NCBI RefSeq assembly: GCF_002090095.1
Contig: NZ_BBRJ01000002.1
Location: forward strand, 482,952-546,951
Length of the DNA: 64,000 nt
Reading direction: 5' to 3'
Source: Demequina sp. NBRC 110053
GTDB lineage: Bacteria; Actinomycetota; Actinomycetes; Actinomycetales; Demequinaceae
Position 1 is the first letter of the stretch, and each line of letters starts with the position of its first letter. Both the position numbers and the translations under genes were made by a program. Under the pieces are notes generated by a model, which ran no database searches, was not told the DNA's origin, and worked only from the letters and a program-made list of their open reading frames with translations. Below are positions 1-8,444 of the stretch, one piece after another.

Positions 1-410
1 TGGTGGGCACGGCCTCGGACCGTAATCACGACTACGTCTGCGACCTCGGAGCCGACCACGTGACCTACGGCGAGGGTCTGGTCGAACGCGCGCTGCGCTC
101 ATGCCCGACGGGCTTCGACGTGATCGCCGACTTCGCGGGCGGATCGTCGCTCGACAACACTGTCGCCCTCCTGTCCCCGACCGGCGTGGTCGGCTCGATC
201 GCGGACCCTCGCGCCCGCACCGAGTTCGGTGGACACTACATCTGGGTCCGGCCGGACGCGTCGGATCTCGCTCATCTCGCACGCCTCATCGACGACGGGC
301 ACGTCAATGTCCACCTCGACGGCGTGTATCCGCTGCAGCGCGCTGCGGACGCCTACCGCGAGCTCGAGGGCGGGCACACGCGCGGCAAGATCGTGGTCAC
401 GATCCCGTGA
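1..410 (+). CDS. MDR-family oxidoreductase (quinone/zinc alcohol dehydrogenase type), C-terminal fragment
   Basis: The coding frame is already open at the window edge, so only about the last 135 residues are present. What is seen is the second half of a medium-chain dehydrogenase/reductase: a LGADHV-TY segment typical of the Rossmann NAD(P) domain, then GFDVIADFAGG, a glycine-rich VVGSI strand, and the family's usual ending (PLQRAADAYRELEGGHTRGKIVV). These proteins reduce or oxidise alcohols, aldehydes or quinones with NAD(P)H in the cytosol. The catalytic domain and any zinc ligands lie outside the window, so substrate and zinc dependence cannot be judged. It converges on the LacI gene with only 13 bp between stop codons. 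Confidence 0.8.
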   Translation, partial: VGTASDRNHDYVCDLGADHVTYGEGLVERALRSCPTGFDVIADFAGGSSLDNTVALLSPTGVVGSIADPRARTEFGGHYIWVRPDASDLAHLARLIDDGHVNVHLDGVYPLQRAADAYRELEGGHTRGKIVVTIP

Positions 411-423
411 CAGCCGTCCGCTC

Positions 424-1398
424 CTAGGCGGAGTCGCGCTCCACGAGCACCGTCGGCATGATCGTCGTGCGATCACGGCTCTCGTTCCCGCTCAGCACGT
501 CCACCAGGATGTCCGCCATGAGCGCACCCATCTCCTCCGAGGGCTGACGCACGGTCGTGAGAGGCACCTCGCACGCCTCCACTGCGGGGCTGTCGTCATA
601 GCCCACCATGGCGATGTCGCCGGGGATGGACAGGCCCCGCTCGAGCACCACGGGCATGGCGCCGCTCGCCATCAGGTCGGACGCCACGAAGACGCCGTCC
701 ACGTCGGGGTACTCGGCGAGGATCTCCCGGATCGCCCGCGCGCCGCCGTGCATGGTGTAGTCGCCGTCGATGACCGGCCCAGGCTCGAGATCGGCGGCCT
801 CGAGCACCTCGCGCCATCCAGCGACGCGGTCGAGGGCGCTCTGCATCGACATCGAGCCGGCGATGGACGCGATCCGCCGGCACCCGCGATCCACGAGCCG
901 TTGCGTGGCGATGCTCGCGCCCTCGACGTTGTTGACATCCACGACGTACGCGTCGATCCCTGGCACGACGGCTCGACCTCCGAAGACCATGGGCATGAGC
1001 CCGGCGATCTGGTAGAGCGATCGATCCCCGATGTGGTGGGAGATCACCACCACTCCGTCGACGGCTCCGCCGGCGAGATAGCGCAGCATCTTGGGCTCCG
1101 GGGCCTGCGAGGCGACCATCAGGCTCAGCACGTAGTCGGAGCGCTCGAGGCGCTCCGCGATCCCCTTGATGACGCTCGCGAAGTACGCGTCTCCCAGGAA
1201 GCGGGTCATGTCCTCCGGCACCACGAGCGCGATCGCGTGGGACTGGTGGCTCGCGAGCGAGCGAGCTGCGCGATTGGGCACGTAGCCCAGTTCCGCGATG
1301 GCGCTGCGGACGGCCTGAGCGCTGTCCGGGTGGACCTTGGGCGAGCCGTTGACCACGCGGGACACGGTCGCCCGCGAGACTCCCGCCCTGGCGGCCAC
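424..1398 (-). CDS. LacI-family transcriptional regulator (CebR-like candidate)
   Basis: The N-terminal helix-turn-helix reads AARAGVSRATVSRVVNGSPKV, followed by the periplasmic-binding-protein-like effector domain (GYVPNRAARSLA, DGVFVASDLMASGAM, VGYDDSP near the C terminus). It is the last gene of the importer operon, about 120 bp after the second permease. Two operators with the LacI-type central CG lie at the operon promoter (4829-4862), so autoregulated control of sugar uptake is likely. They resemble the CebR/CelR box TGGGAGCGCTCCCA, which suggests cello-oligosaccharides as inducers; this is inference. The start is doubtful: the GTG used here omits TLEA, the normal first residues of the HTH, which are encoded in frame just upstream. 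No ATG, GTG or TTG occurs upstream in frame as far back as 1680, so a non-standard start is possible. Confidence 0.85.
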   Translation of the reverse strand: MAARAGVSRATVSRVVNGSPKVHPDSAQAVRSAIAELGYVPNRAARSLASHQSHAIALVVPEDMTRFLGDAYFASVIKGIAERLERSDYVLSLMVASQAPEPKMLRYLAGGAVDGVVVISHHIGDRSLYQIAGLMPMVFGGRAVVPGIDAYVVDVNNVEGASIATQRLVDRGCRRIASIAGSMSMQSALDRVAGWREVLEAADLEPGPVIDGDYTMHGGARAIREILAEYPDVDGVFVASDLMASGAMPVVLERGLSIPGDIAMVGYDDSPAVEACEVPLTTVRQPSEEMGALMADILVDVLSGNESRDRTTIMPTVLVERDSA

Positions 1399-1517
1399 GG
1401 CCTCGAGGGTGGGCGCGTTGCGGGCGCGGGAGCGGTCGCCACCGGGCGGGGCGGCCGGCTGCTCGCCGGCCGCCCCGGTGTCGATGCGCGGCTCGAGGCC
1501 GTGGACCTGGACCAGGA

Positions 1518-2375
1518 CTACCCCTTGACCGCGCCCTGCATGATTCCGGAGACCAGCTGCCGTCCCGTGAAGATGAACAGGATCAGCAGCGGCACGGTCG
1601 CCAGCAGCACTCCAGCGAGGACCAGCGAGTAGTCCACGAAGTAGTTCGCCTGCAGCATGGACAGCGCCACCGGCAGCGTCGGGTTCGACTGGTCGAGGAT
1701 GATGAACGGCCAGAAGAAGTTGTTCCAGCTGGTCACGAACGTGAACATGAACAGCATCGCCGCCGCGGGGCGCGCGGCCGGTACACCCACGTGCCAGAAG
1801 GTCCGGATCATGTTGCAGCCGTCCACCCTGGCGGCCTCGATGAGCTCAGTCGGCAACGCCTGCTGCAGGAACTGGGTCATCCAGAACACGCCGAAGGCCG
1901 TGACGAGGGCGGGCAGGATCACTGCACCCAGGGTGCCCGTCCAGCCGTAGTCGGCCATCAGGATGTACAGCGGCACCACGCCCAGCTGCACGGGAACGGC
2001 CATGGTCGCGATCACGAACACGAAGAGCACGCCGTTGCCCTTGAAGCGCAGCTTCGCGAACGCGAAGCCGGCGAGCATCGACAGCACGACGGTGGACGTC
2101 GAGACCGTGGTCGACACCACGATCGAGTTCCACAGCGCCTTCCAGAAGTTGACGGCCGGGTTCTGGATGACGGTCTGGGCGTTCTCGAGGAAGTTGCCGC
2201 CAGGGAGCCACGACATGTTGGGGTCGCGGACCGTCGAGGCATCGCCCGATCCCACGAGGAACGACCAGTAGAAGGGGAACAGGGAGGCGATCAGGACCAG
2301 CACCAGCGAGGTGTAGACGAACCACCCGGGACGCTGGAGGTTCACGGACGTGCGCGCGCGAAGTCGGGTGGCCAT
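1518..2375 (-). CDS. Sugar ABC transporter permease, MalG/CebG type
   Basis: Predicted 285-residue integral membrane protein. It has an N-terminal membrane segment (WFVYTSLVLVLIASLFPFYW), further hydrophobic helices, and the cytoplasmic EAA loop (ELIEAARVDGCNMIRTFWHVGVP) that docks on the ATPase. It ends in GIMQGAVKG, as CUT1 MalG-type permeases do. The ATG overlaps the stop codon of the preceding permease by one base (TGATG), showing translational coupling; a longer upstream reading was rejected because it lies wholly inside that gene. It should form the heterodimeric channel with the MalF-type partner. No ATPase gene is in the operon, as usual in actinobacteria, where a shared MsiK-type ATPase serves many CUT1 importers. 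Confidence 0.93.
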   Translation of the reverse strand: MATRLRARTSVNLQRPGWFVYTSLVLVLIASLFPFYWSFLVGSGDASTVRDPNMSWLPGGNFLENAQTVIQNPAVNFWKALWNSIVVSTTVSTSTVVLSMLAGFAFAKLRFKGNGVLFVFVIATMAVPVQLGVVPLYILMADYGWTGTLGAVILPALVTAFGVFWMTQFLQQALPTELIEAARVDGCNMIRTFWHVGVPAARPAAAMLFMFTFVTSWNNFFWPFIILDQSNPTLPVALSMLQANYFVDYSLVLAGVLLATVPLLILFIFTGRQLVSGIMQGAVKG

Positions 2376-3349
2376 CACTTGCCTCCAGAGGAGTCGGACG
2401 AGATGAGCCGTCTCGTCAAGAAGAAGTTGAGCAGGCCGAACACGACGATGATCAGGAACAGCAGCCAGGCGATCGCGGAGGCGCGGCCGAAGTTCAGCTC
2501 CCCCCAGCCCGTGTTGTACATGTACATCGTGGTGGTCAGCCATTGCTGATCCGCGCCACCGTCGCCCGTCGTGTCGTACATACGCGGCTCGTCGAAGATC
2601 TGGAGTCCGCCCACGGTCGCGGTGATGATGACGAAGATCGCGGTGGGTCGGATCTGCGGCAGGGTGATGGAGAAGAACCGGCGCAGCTTCCCGGCGCCGT
2701 CGATGGCGGACGCCTCGTAGAGCTCGCGCGGGATGGCCTGCATCGCCGCGAGCAGGATCAGGGCGTTATAGCCGGTCCAGCGGAAGTTCACCATCGTGGC
2801 GATGGCCCAGTGGGAGGCGAGCACGTCCTTGTGCCATTGGATGGGCTCGATGCCGATGTAGCCGAGCCACTCGTTGAACACGCCGTACTCGTCGGCGAAC
2901 AGCTGCGAGAAGACCAGCGAGACGGCCACGGGCATCATGACGTACGGCACCAGCGTGCCCATGCGCCAGAAGGTCTTGGCCTTCAGGTGGTGATCGAGCA
3001 TCGCGGCGATGAAGGTCGCCACGATCAGCTGCGGGATCGACGACAGCAGGAAGAAGGTGTTGCGCAACGACACCCAGAACTTGCGGTCGTTCAGGACGAA
3101 CTCGAAGTTCTCCATGCCGATGAACTCGCCCGAGTTCCGGATGGTGTCCCAGTCCATCAACGAGATGACGGCGGTGTAGCCGATGGGGAACAGGCCGAAG
3201 AGCGCGAAGAGAATGAAGAAGGGGGCGATGTACGCGTAGGGCGAGACCTTCAAGTCCCAACGCGCTAGGCGCTGGCGCATGGAGCTGTCCGCGCGCCGGT
3301 TGCGGCGCTGCTGGTCAGCCGGAGGCGCCTCGATGTCCGTCGATGCCAT
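2375..3349 (-). CDS. Sugar ABC transporter permease, MalF/CebF type
   Basis: Predicted 324 residues. After a charged cytoplasmic N terminus (DQQRRNRRADSSMRQR) comes the first membrane helix (YAYIAPFFILFALFGLFPIG), then the rest of a six-helix CUT1 permease core. The EAA loop is visible as ELYEASAIDGAGKLRRFFSITLPQ. It lacks the large extracellular insertion of E. coli MalF, unlike the second MalF-type gene in this window at 21272-22888. It is the second gene of the binding protein-permease-permease-LacI operon and overlaps the next gene by one base. A strong hairpin separates it from the binding-protein gene upstream. Confidence 0.93.
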   Translation of the reverse strand: MASTDIEAPPADQQRRNRRADSSMRQRLARWDLKVSPYAYIAPFFILFALFGLFPIGYTAVISLMDWDTIRNSGEFIGMENFEFVLNDRKFWVSLRNTFFLLSSIPQLIVATFIAAMLDHHLKAKTFWRMGTLVPYVMMPVAVSLVFSQLFADEYGVFNEWLGYIGIEPIQWHKDVLASHWAIATMVNFRWTGYNALILLAAMQAIPRELYEASAIDGAGKLRRFFSITLPQIRPTAIFVIITATVGGLQIFDEPRMYDTTGDGGADQQWLTTTMYMYNTGWGELNFGRASAIAWLLFLIIVVFGLLNFFLTRRLISSDSSGGK

Positions 3350-3387
3350 GGGGGAGCTCTTTTCGTGTGCAGGTCAGGGCGATGAGA

Positions 3388-3426
3388 GGGTCCGGGCCGC
3401 CCCCGAGGTGGGGACGGCCCGGATCC
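3388..3426 (-). terminator. Stem-loop between binding-protein and permease genes
   Basis: A GC-rich inverted repeat of about 16-17 bp per arm (GGRTCCGGGCCGYCCCC with two wobble-compatible differences) encloses a loop of about 5 nt directly after the binding-protein stop codon. No long T-run follows in the reading direction, so partial termination or mRNA 3'-end protection fits better than full termination. Such a structure raises binding-protein yield over the permeases, as known for mal-type operons. Confidence 0.65.
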
Positions 3427-3437
3427 TTCACATCAGA

Positions 3438-4796
3438 TCAGCTGATCGCCTCGATGTCGGCGACAGCCTTGTCCCAGGAGGCCGCGGGGTCATCCGTGCC
3501 CTCCTCGACGCGAGTCAGCGCATTGTTGATCGCGTCGTTGACCTGGAAGTAGTACTCACCCTTGTACGGCGAGGGGACGACAGCCACCGCGCGCTCGGCG
3601 AAGATCTCGCCGATGGGAGCGGAGTTGAAGTACTCGTTCACCGCACCGGTGACGGCCGGGTCCTCGTAGGCCGCGACCTGCGACGGGTAGGTTCCGGCGT
3701 TCGCGAACGCCTTCGCCATCTGCTCAGGAGCGGTCAGCCAGGCGGCCAGCTTGGTGGCCTCCTCGACGTTGGCGCCGTTGGCGGGCACCGTGAGCCACGA
3801 GCCGCCCCAGTTGCCGCCGCCGTTCGGGTACACGTTGGCGACGTTCCAGTCGGTGGTGTCGACCGCGTTGCCCTCGATGACGCCGAGCATCCACGGCGGG
3901 CACAGCATGGTCGCGTAGGCGCCGTTCGAGAGACCGGCGAACCAGTCCTCGGACCACTGGCCGAAGTGCGACGACTGCGTCTCGGACGCCGCCGTGAGCT
4001 GGTCGTACAGTGCCTTGACCTCGGGGTTCTCGAGGGCGATGATCTCGCCGGTCGCCTCGTCCTCGTAGGCCTGGTCGAGCTGGTTCACCATGCCCTGCCA
4101 CACGCCGGCGGCCGAGTCGAAGAACGCGGCGCCGCCGGAGCCTGCGACGTAGTCGTCGCCGACGGAGAAGAAGTTCGCCCAGTCACCGTCGAGCAGCGTC
4201 GCGACCTCGTCGGGCGAGCTCGGGAGGCCAGCGGCCTCGAACAGCGATGCGCGGTAGCACACGGCCTGAGGGCCGGTGTCGGTGCCGTAGCCGATGAGGC
4301 GGCCGTCAGCGTCGGTGGCGCCTGCCTCGACGAAGTCGATCCAGCGGCCCTCGACGTCGGGCGACGACAGGTCGGCGAGGAGGTCCGAGTACTGCATGAC
4401 CTCGGGCATCCAGTCCACCTCGACCATCTCGACGTCGGCGAGTCCGCCGGGGCCGAGCTTGGTGAAGAAGTTCTCACGGGCGTCACCGGACTCCGCAGCG
4501 CGGTTGTAGGTGATCGTCACGTGGGGGTTGAGCTCCATGTACTCCTCGATGAGGTCGTACTGGTACTCGTTCTCGTTCTCCGAGTTGGAGAAGCCCGGCG
4601 TGTTGAACGTCGCGATGGTGAGCTCGACCGGCTCGGCGTTCGCCGAGTCCGTGCTCTCCCCCGCGGTGTTCTCCGTGGTCGGGTCGTCAGCGGGGTCCTC
4701 GTCGCCACCTGCGCAGCCGGCGAGAGTCAGTGCGAAGACCGTCGCGCCTGCCGTCAGGGCGAGGATCTTCTTGTGTCGCGTGATAGTCACGGTCAC
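3438..4796 (-). CDS. Extracellular sugar-binding lipoprotein of ABC importer (CebE-like)
   Basis: The 452-residue protein starts with a lipoprotein signal peptide: basic MTVTITRHKK, a hydrophobic stretch, then the lipobox LAGC with Cys28 as the predicted lipidated residue. A Glu/Asp/Thr-rich linker to about residue 55 precedes a family-1 solute-binding fold. Segments such as ADVEMVEVDWMPEVMQYSDLLADL and GRLIGYGTDTGPQAVCYR resemble actinobacterial cello-oligosaccharide binders of the CebE group (from memory, not a search). It is the first and probably most strongly expressed gene of the operon, with a consensus-like promoter and twin LacI operators upstream. Ligand assignment to cellobiose or cellotriose is inference; other beta-glucosides or xylo-oligosaccharides are possible. 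Confidence 0.88.
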   Translation of the reverse strand: MTVTITRHKKILALTAGATVFALTLAGCAGGDEDPADDPTTENTAGESTDSANAEPVELTIATFNTPGFSNSENENEYQYDLIEEYMELNPHVTITYNRAAESGDARENFFTKLGPGGLADVEMVEVDWMPEVMQYSDLLADLSSPDVEGRWIDFVEAGATDADGRLIGYGTDTGPQAVCYRASLFEAAGLPSSPDEVATLLDGDWANFFSVGDDYVAGSGGAAFFDSAAGVWQGMVNQLDQAYEDEATGEIIALENPEVKALYDQLTAASETQSSHFGQWSEDWFAGLSNGAYATMLCPPWMLGVIEGNAVDTTDWNVANVYPNGGGNWGGSWLTVPANGANVEEATKLAAWLTAPEQMAKAFANAGTYPSQVAAYEDPAVTGAVNEYFNSAPIGEIFAERAVAVVPSPYKGEYYFQVNDAINNALTRVEEGTDDPAASWDKAVADIEAIS

Positions 4797-4828
4797 TCCT
4801 TTGTGATGAGAGGTCGTAGCCGACTCGT

Positions 4829-4862
4829 TGAGAGCGCTCTCTCATGCGTGAGAGCGCTCCCA
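4829..4862 (-). promoter_or_regulatory. Twin LacI-type operators upstream of the CebE-like gene
   Basis: Two copies of a palindrome with central GCGC lie between promoter and start codon: GAGAGCGCTCTC at 4830-4841 (perfect 12 bp) and TGAGAGCGCTCCCA at 4849-4862. The second differs by one base from the CebR/CelR box TGGGAGCGCTCCCA. Centre-to-centre spacing is about two helical turns (20 bp). Binding here would block transcription just downstream of the -10. Confidence 0.8.
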
Positions 4863-4874
4863 TGAATCGCCTAC

Positions 4875-4903
4875 ACCGTATTGCCGGGGTAGGGCGATGT
4901 CAA
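4875..4903 (-). promoter_or_regulatory. Sigma-70-type promoter of the Ceb-like operon
   Basis: On the minus strand the sequence reads TTGACA, 17 bp, TACGGT: a perfect -35 and a good actinobacterial -10 at ideal spacing. Transcription would start near 4868, immediately before the two operators. A further LacI-like palindrome (CGAAGCGTTTCG, 4920-4931) sits just upstream of the -35. Confidence 0.75.
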
Positions 4904-5046
4904 ACCATTTCGAGGCGTCCGAAGCGTTTCGATGCCGATTCGTTACCGACCGCTGTCGAACCGTTACGATTGCACGCTTTCGGGTCACGCGGCGGCAGCG
5001 GCCGCGCACGTGTGAGAGACGCAGGCTTGCCCTCCGGCATCACCAG

Positions 5047-6132
5047 TCAGACCCGCCGAGACCCCACCGTCGCCTGCCCCAGCACACGGCTGCCGTCGTA
5101 GACCACGAGCGACTGCCCCGCGGCGACCCCGCGCAGCGGCTCGTCGAGCTCGACGGTGACCCGCGCATCGGCCCTCACCACCGTGCCCGGCACCGGGGCG
5201 CCGTGAGCGCGCACCTGCGCCTCGCATCGCACGGGCGCGCTTGCGGGCACGTCCGGAGCGAGCCACACCACGTCCTCGCCGGTGAGCGTCGTCACCGACA
5301 GCAGCGTCTCGGGGCCGACGGTCACGACGTTGCGCGCGGTGTCCACGCCCGTGACGTAGCGCGGCGCACCGTCCGCGGCGGGGCGGCCGATGCCCAGGCC
5401 CCTTCGCTGCCCCACGGTGTAGGCGTAGGCGCCCTGGTGCTCCCCGACGAGCTCGCCGGACTCATCGACGATGGCACCCGGCCGCTCCCCCAGCGAGCGC
5501 TGGAGGAAGCCCTTGGTGTCGCCGTCGGCGACAAAGCAGATGTCGTAGGAGTCAGGCTTGTCGGAAACTCCGAGCCCGCGCGCCGCCGCCTCGGCTCGCA
5601 CGTGAGACTTCGAGGGCGCCGTTCCCAGCGGGAACATGGAGCGCGCGAGCTTGGCCGGGCCCATCACCGCGAGCACATACGACTGGTCCTTGGCTGGATC
5701 GGCGGCACGATGCAGCTCTCGCACGCCATCGTTGCGCAGCTCGATGCGGGCATAGTGTCCGGTGCATACCGCATCGAACCCCAGCGCAGTCGCGCGCTCG
5801 AGCAGCGTGTCGAACTTGATGTGCTCGTTGCAGCGCACGCACGGATTGGGCGTGCGGCCCGCCGCGTACTCGTCGAGGAAGTCCTGCACGACGGTGTCGT
5901 GGAACTCGTCGGATAGGTCCCACACGTAGTACGGGATGCCCAGCTTGTCCGCCGCGCGGCGCGCGTCGTTGCTGTCCTCGATCGAGCAGCATCCGCGAGA
6001 TCCGGAGCGGAACTCGTCGCGGTTGCGGCTGAGCGCCATGTGCACGCCCACCACGTCGTGACCTGCCTCGATCGCGCGCGCGGCAGCGACGGCGGAGTCG
6101 ACTCCGCCTGACAGGGCTGCCAGCACGCGCAA
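5047..6132 (-). CDS. mnmA: tRNA-specific 2-thiouridylase MnmA
   Basis: MnmA adenylates and then thiolates U34 of tRNA(Lys/Glu/Gln), using sulfur passed from a cysteine desulfurase. Seen: PP-loop SGGVDS at residues 8-13, catalytic Cys98 in NPCVRC and Cys199 in [10 protein letters not shown], and the C-terminal beta-barrel. The start chosen is TTG at 6132, giving the canonical [13 protein letters not shown] terminus of this 361-residue protein with an AGAGG ribosome site a few bases upstream; the 29-residue upstream extension looks non-coding. A cysteine desulfurase gene two genes upstream on the same strand probably supplies sulfur. No Tus proteins are seen. Confidence 0.95.
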   Translation of the reverse strand: MRVLAALSGGVDSAVAAARAIEAGHDVVGVHMALSRNRDEFRSGSRGCCSIEDSNDARRAADKLGIPYYVWDLSDEFHDTVVQDFLDEYAAGRTPNPCVRCNEHIKFDTLLERATALGFDAVCTGHYARIELRNDGVRELHRAADPAKDQSYVLAVMGPAKLARSMFPLGTAPSKSHVRAEAAARGLGVSDKPDSYDICFVADGDTKGFLQRSLGERPGAIVDESGELVGEHQGAYAYTVGQRRGLGIGRPAADGAPRYVTGVDTARNVVTVGPETLLSVTTLTGEDVVWLAPDVPASAPVRCEAQVRAHGAPVPGTVVRADARVTVELDEPLRGVAAGQSLVVYDGSRVLGQATVGSRRV

Positions 6133-6240
6133 GGATGACCTCTCGTTGGGACCCGTCCATGGTACGTGGCGCCGGACAGCGTCCATCCCCTGTCCAAGCT
6201 CGGTCACTTCTGCGACCAACCTCGGGGGGTGGGGTGGGAG

Positions 6241-6948
6241 TCAGGCGAGCAGGCGGCCACGCAGCGCGGCGAGGGTCTGCGCGTCGCCACCGTGCGCGAG
6301 GTACCAGCCCTCGACGCCGCCGTCGTGCTCGTCCCACGCATCCAGGACGCTCTCGATCGCCGCTTCCGGCGCCTCCAGGATCTCGCGAGGTACGGACGCG
6401 AGCGGGGTGTCGCCCACGTGGCTAGGCGCGGACGCCATGATCCTGCCCAGCACGCTGGGCATGTGCTCTGCGGTGCGGTGGTAGTCCGCGACGACCGCGT
6501 CCCGGCTCACGCCCACGAGCGCCAGGATCAGCGCCGCCGAGACTCCTGTCCGGTCCTTGCCGGCCGAGCAGTGGAAGAGCACCGGGGCGTCCTCGCGCGC
6601 GACCTCGGCGACCACCTGCACAAGTCCCGGCGCCGAGCCCGACCCCAGCATGAGCGCGTACAGCTCCTCGAGCGTGCTCAGCCTGGCCATCGCCGCGCCC
6701 GTCGGGTCCGCCGCGGAGAGGAGGTCGATCTCGACGGTGCGCACGCCCGGCCCCAGTGGATGGGTCGCGTCCTTCTCCCCCGGTCCCCGCAGGTCGACCA
6801 CGGTGGCCGGCGGCCACGCCTCCACGCCCGGCGGCTCCGCGTCGCCTTCGAAGGGCGCGTCCGACCGGTACGCGATCCCTGCGCGCAGCCCCGGCGCGGC
6901 ATCGGCGAGGTCGCGGAGATTGGCGAGTCGGTCGAGCGGAGGCTGCAT
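6241..6948 (-). CDS. Tyrosine-protein phosphatase, Y_phosphatase3 type
   Basis: A 235-residue cytosolic protein with the CX5R phosphatase signature HCSAGKDRTG (Cys127 nucleophile, Arg133) and the N-terminal feature of the family, NLRDL followed by YRSDAP. Relatives (mycobacterial PtpB/LipA-like, IphP-like) dephosphorylate tyrosine, serine or phosphoinositides; the substrate here is unknown. It sits between the desulfurase and mnmA genes on the same strand. The gaps (131 and 108 bp) make co-transcription possible but not certain. No link to tRNA thiolation is established. Confidence 0.88.
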   Translation of the reverse strand: MQPPLDRLANLRDLADAAPGLRAGIAYRSDAPFEGDAEPPGVEAWPPATVVDLRGPGEKDATHPLGPGVRTVEIDLLSAADPTGAAMARLSTLEELYALMLGSGSAPGLVQVVAEVAREDAPVLFHCSAGKDRTGVSAALILALVGVSRDAVVADYHRTAEHMPSVLGRIMASAPSHVGDTPLASVPREILEAPEAAIESVLDAWDEHDGGVEGWYLAHGGDAQTLAALRGRLLA

Positions 6949-7079
6949 GACCCGATGCTTCCAGACGTACGGCGCCCACGCGAGTGCCCGGCGCAGCCCC
7001 GCCAGCGCGCCGCTCAGCCTGCCCCCGTCAGCCGAGGCGGCTCACGTCCCTCGGGTGCGCCCGGCGCGTCAGCACGTGA

Positions 7080-8276
7080 TCAGCCGAAGACCGCGGAGTC
7101 GAACGTCCCGGCGACCTTCCGCGCCCGCTCGACCGCTTCCGGCAGCACCGCGACGAGCGCGTCGATGTCGTCCTGGGTGGTGGTGTGGCCCAGCGAGAAG
7201 CGCATGGTTGACGCCGCGTCACGCTCCGACCGTCCCATGGCGATGAGCACGTGGCTCGCCTGCGCCACGCCAGCCGAGCATGCGGATCCGTTGGACGCCT
7301 CGACCCCATGCGAGTCGAGCACGAACATCATCGCTTCCGCTGCGCAGCCCGGGAAGATGAAGTGCACGTTGCCAGGAAGACGCGCGGGCCCGGGCTCGGG
7401 ACCCGACAGGCGGGCGTCCGGCACCGCGTGGCGGATGCGGTCGATCAGCTGGCGCTGCAGCGCGCCCAGCCGCTGCGCCTCAGGCTCGAGCGTCGCCATG
7501 GCTTCTGCCGCGGCCACGGACGCGGCGTGGAAGCCCGCGGCATTGAGGGTTCCCGAGCGAACCTTGCGCTCCTGGCCGCCGCCGTGCGTGAGAGGAGTGA
7601 TGGCGAGGTCGCGGCGCGCGACGAGCGCACCCACCCCCACGGGACCGCCGAACTTGTGGGCGCTCACCGCCATGGTCGCCAGACCAGACGATCGAAAGTC
7701 GACCGGCACGTGGCCGACGGCCTGCACCGCATCCGCATGCACCGGGATGTCGTGCTCCGTGGCGATGTTGACGATCTCGCGGATGGGCTGGATGGCGCCC
7801 ACCTCGTTGTTGGCCCACATCACGGAGATCAGCGCGATGTGGTCGAAGTTCGCGGCGACCTCCGAGCGCAGCGCGTCGAGGTCGACCAGACCATCCGCAT
7901 CGACGGGCAGCACCACCGCGGTCGCGCCGTGCTCGGCCTCGAGCCAGTGCGCGGGATCGAGACCTGCATGGTGCTCGATCGCGGTGGTCACGATCCGGGT
8001 GCGGCGGGGGTCCGCCTGGCGGCGCGCCCAGTACAGGCCCTTGAGCGCGAGGTTGTCCGCCTCGGTGCCGCCCGAGGTCCAGATGACCTCCGTGGAGTGA
8101 GCGCACAATGCCCCGGCCATGCGCTCGCGCGCGTCCTCGACCACGGACCGGGCCAGCCGTCCCGACTTGTGCAGGGCGGAAGGGTTGCCCACCCTCGCGA
8201 GCTCCTCGACGTACGCCATGCGCGCCGACTCCAGCATAGGAGTTGTCGCGGCGTGGTCGAGGTAGTGCGTGGCCAT
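7080..8276 (-). CDS. Cysteine desulfurase (IscS/NifS class V aminotransferase)
   Basis: This PLP enzyme takes sulfur from cysteine as a persulfide for tRNA thiolation and Fe-S assembly. Seen in 398 residues: N-terminal YLDHAATTPM, PLP-contacting TSGGTEADN and HADAVQAVGH, the PLP lysine Lys208 in SAHKFGG, and the persulfide-forming Cys333 in SNGSACSAG. The short catalytic loop ending GVAQASHVL suits an IscS/NifS-like (group I) enzyme. With mnmA downstream, delivery to MnmA is the likely role. TACACT followed by 6 nt and then ATG suggests a leaderless mRNA. Confidence 0.93.
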   Translation of the reverse strand: MATHYLDHAATTPMLESARMAYVEELARVGNPSALHKSGRLARSVVEDARERMAGALCAHSTEVIWTSGGTEADNLALKGLYWARRQADPRRTRIVTTAIEHHAGLDPAHWLEAEHGATAVVLPVDADGLVDLDALRSEVAANFDHIALISVMWANNEVGAIQPIREIVNIATEHDIPVHADAVQAVGHVPVDFRSSGLATMAVSAHKFGGPVGVGALVARRDLAITPLTHGGGQERKVRSGTLNAAGFHAASVAAAEAMATLEPEAQRLGALQRQLIDRIRHAVPDARLSGPEPGPARLPGNVHFIFPGCAAEAMMFVLDSHGVEASNGSACSAGVAQASHVLIAMGRSERDAASTMRFSLGHTTTQDDIDALVAVLPEAVERARKVAGTFDSAVFG

Positions 8277-8282
8277 GGAGCC

Positions 8283-8288
8283 AGTGTA
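8283..8288 (-). promoter_or_regulatory. Leaderless -10 hexamer of the cysteine desulfurase gene
   Basis: TACACT on the minus strand ends 6 nt before the ATG at 8276, the spacing expected when transcription starts at the start codon. No ribosome-binding purine run fits in between. Confidence 0.55.
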
Positions 8289-8362
8289 CGGAGCACCAGC
8301 GAAGGCGGCACCGATGCGCTTGGGCCTCTCTCCCGTCGCCGCATCCCATGCGCTTCCGAGGC

Positions 8363-8421
8363 GCGCGAGTTGGGCCCAACTCGCTCGCCTAAGGCCTTAG
8401 ACGCGCGAGTTGGGCCCAATT
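8363..8421. repeat. Composite triple-palindrome repeat, copy 1
   Basis: Three palindromes in tandem: GCGAGTTGGGCCCAACTCGC (8365-8384, perfect 20 bp), CTAAGGCCTTAG (8389-8400, perfect 12 bp), then GAGTTGGGCCCAATT (8407-8421), a slightly decayed partner of the first. It lies in the 168-bp gap between the nuclease 3' end and the desulfurase promoter. A 39-bp stretch is identical in copy 2 at 32260-32320, 24 kb away. Confidence 0.85.
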
Positions 8422-8444
8422 GGACGCCGCGAGAGGGGGGTGGG

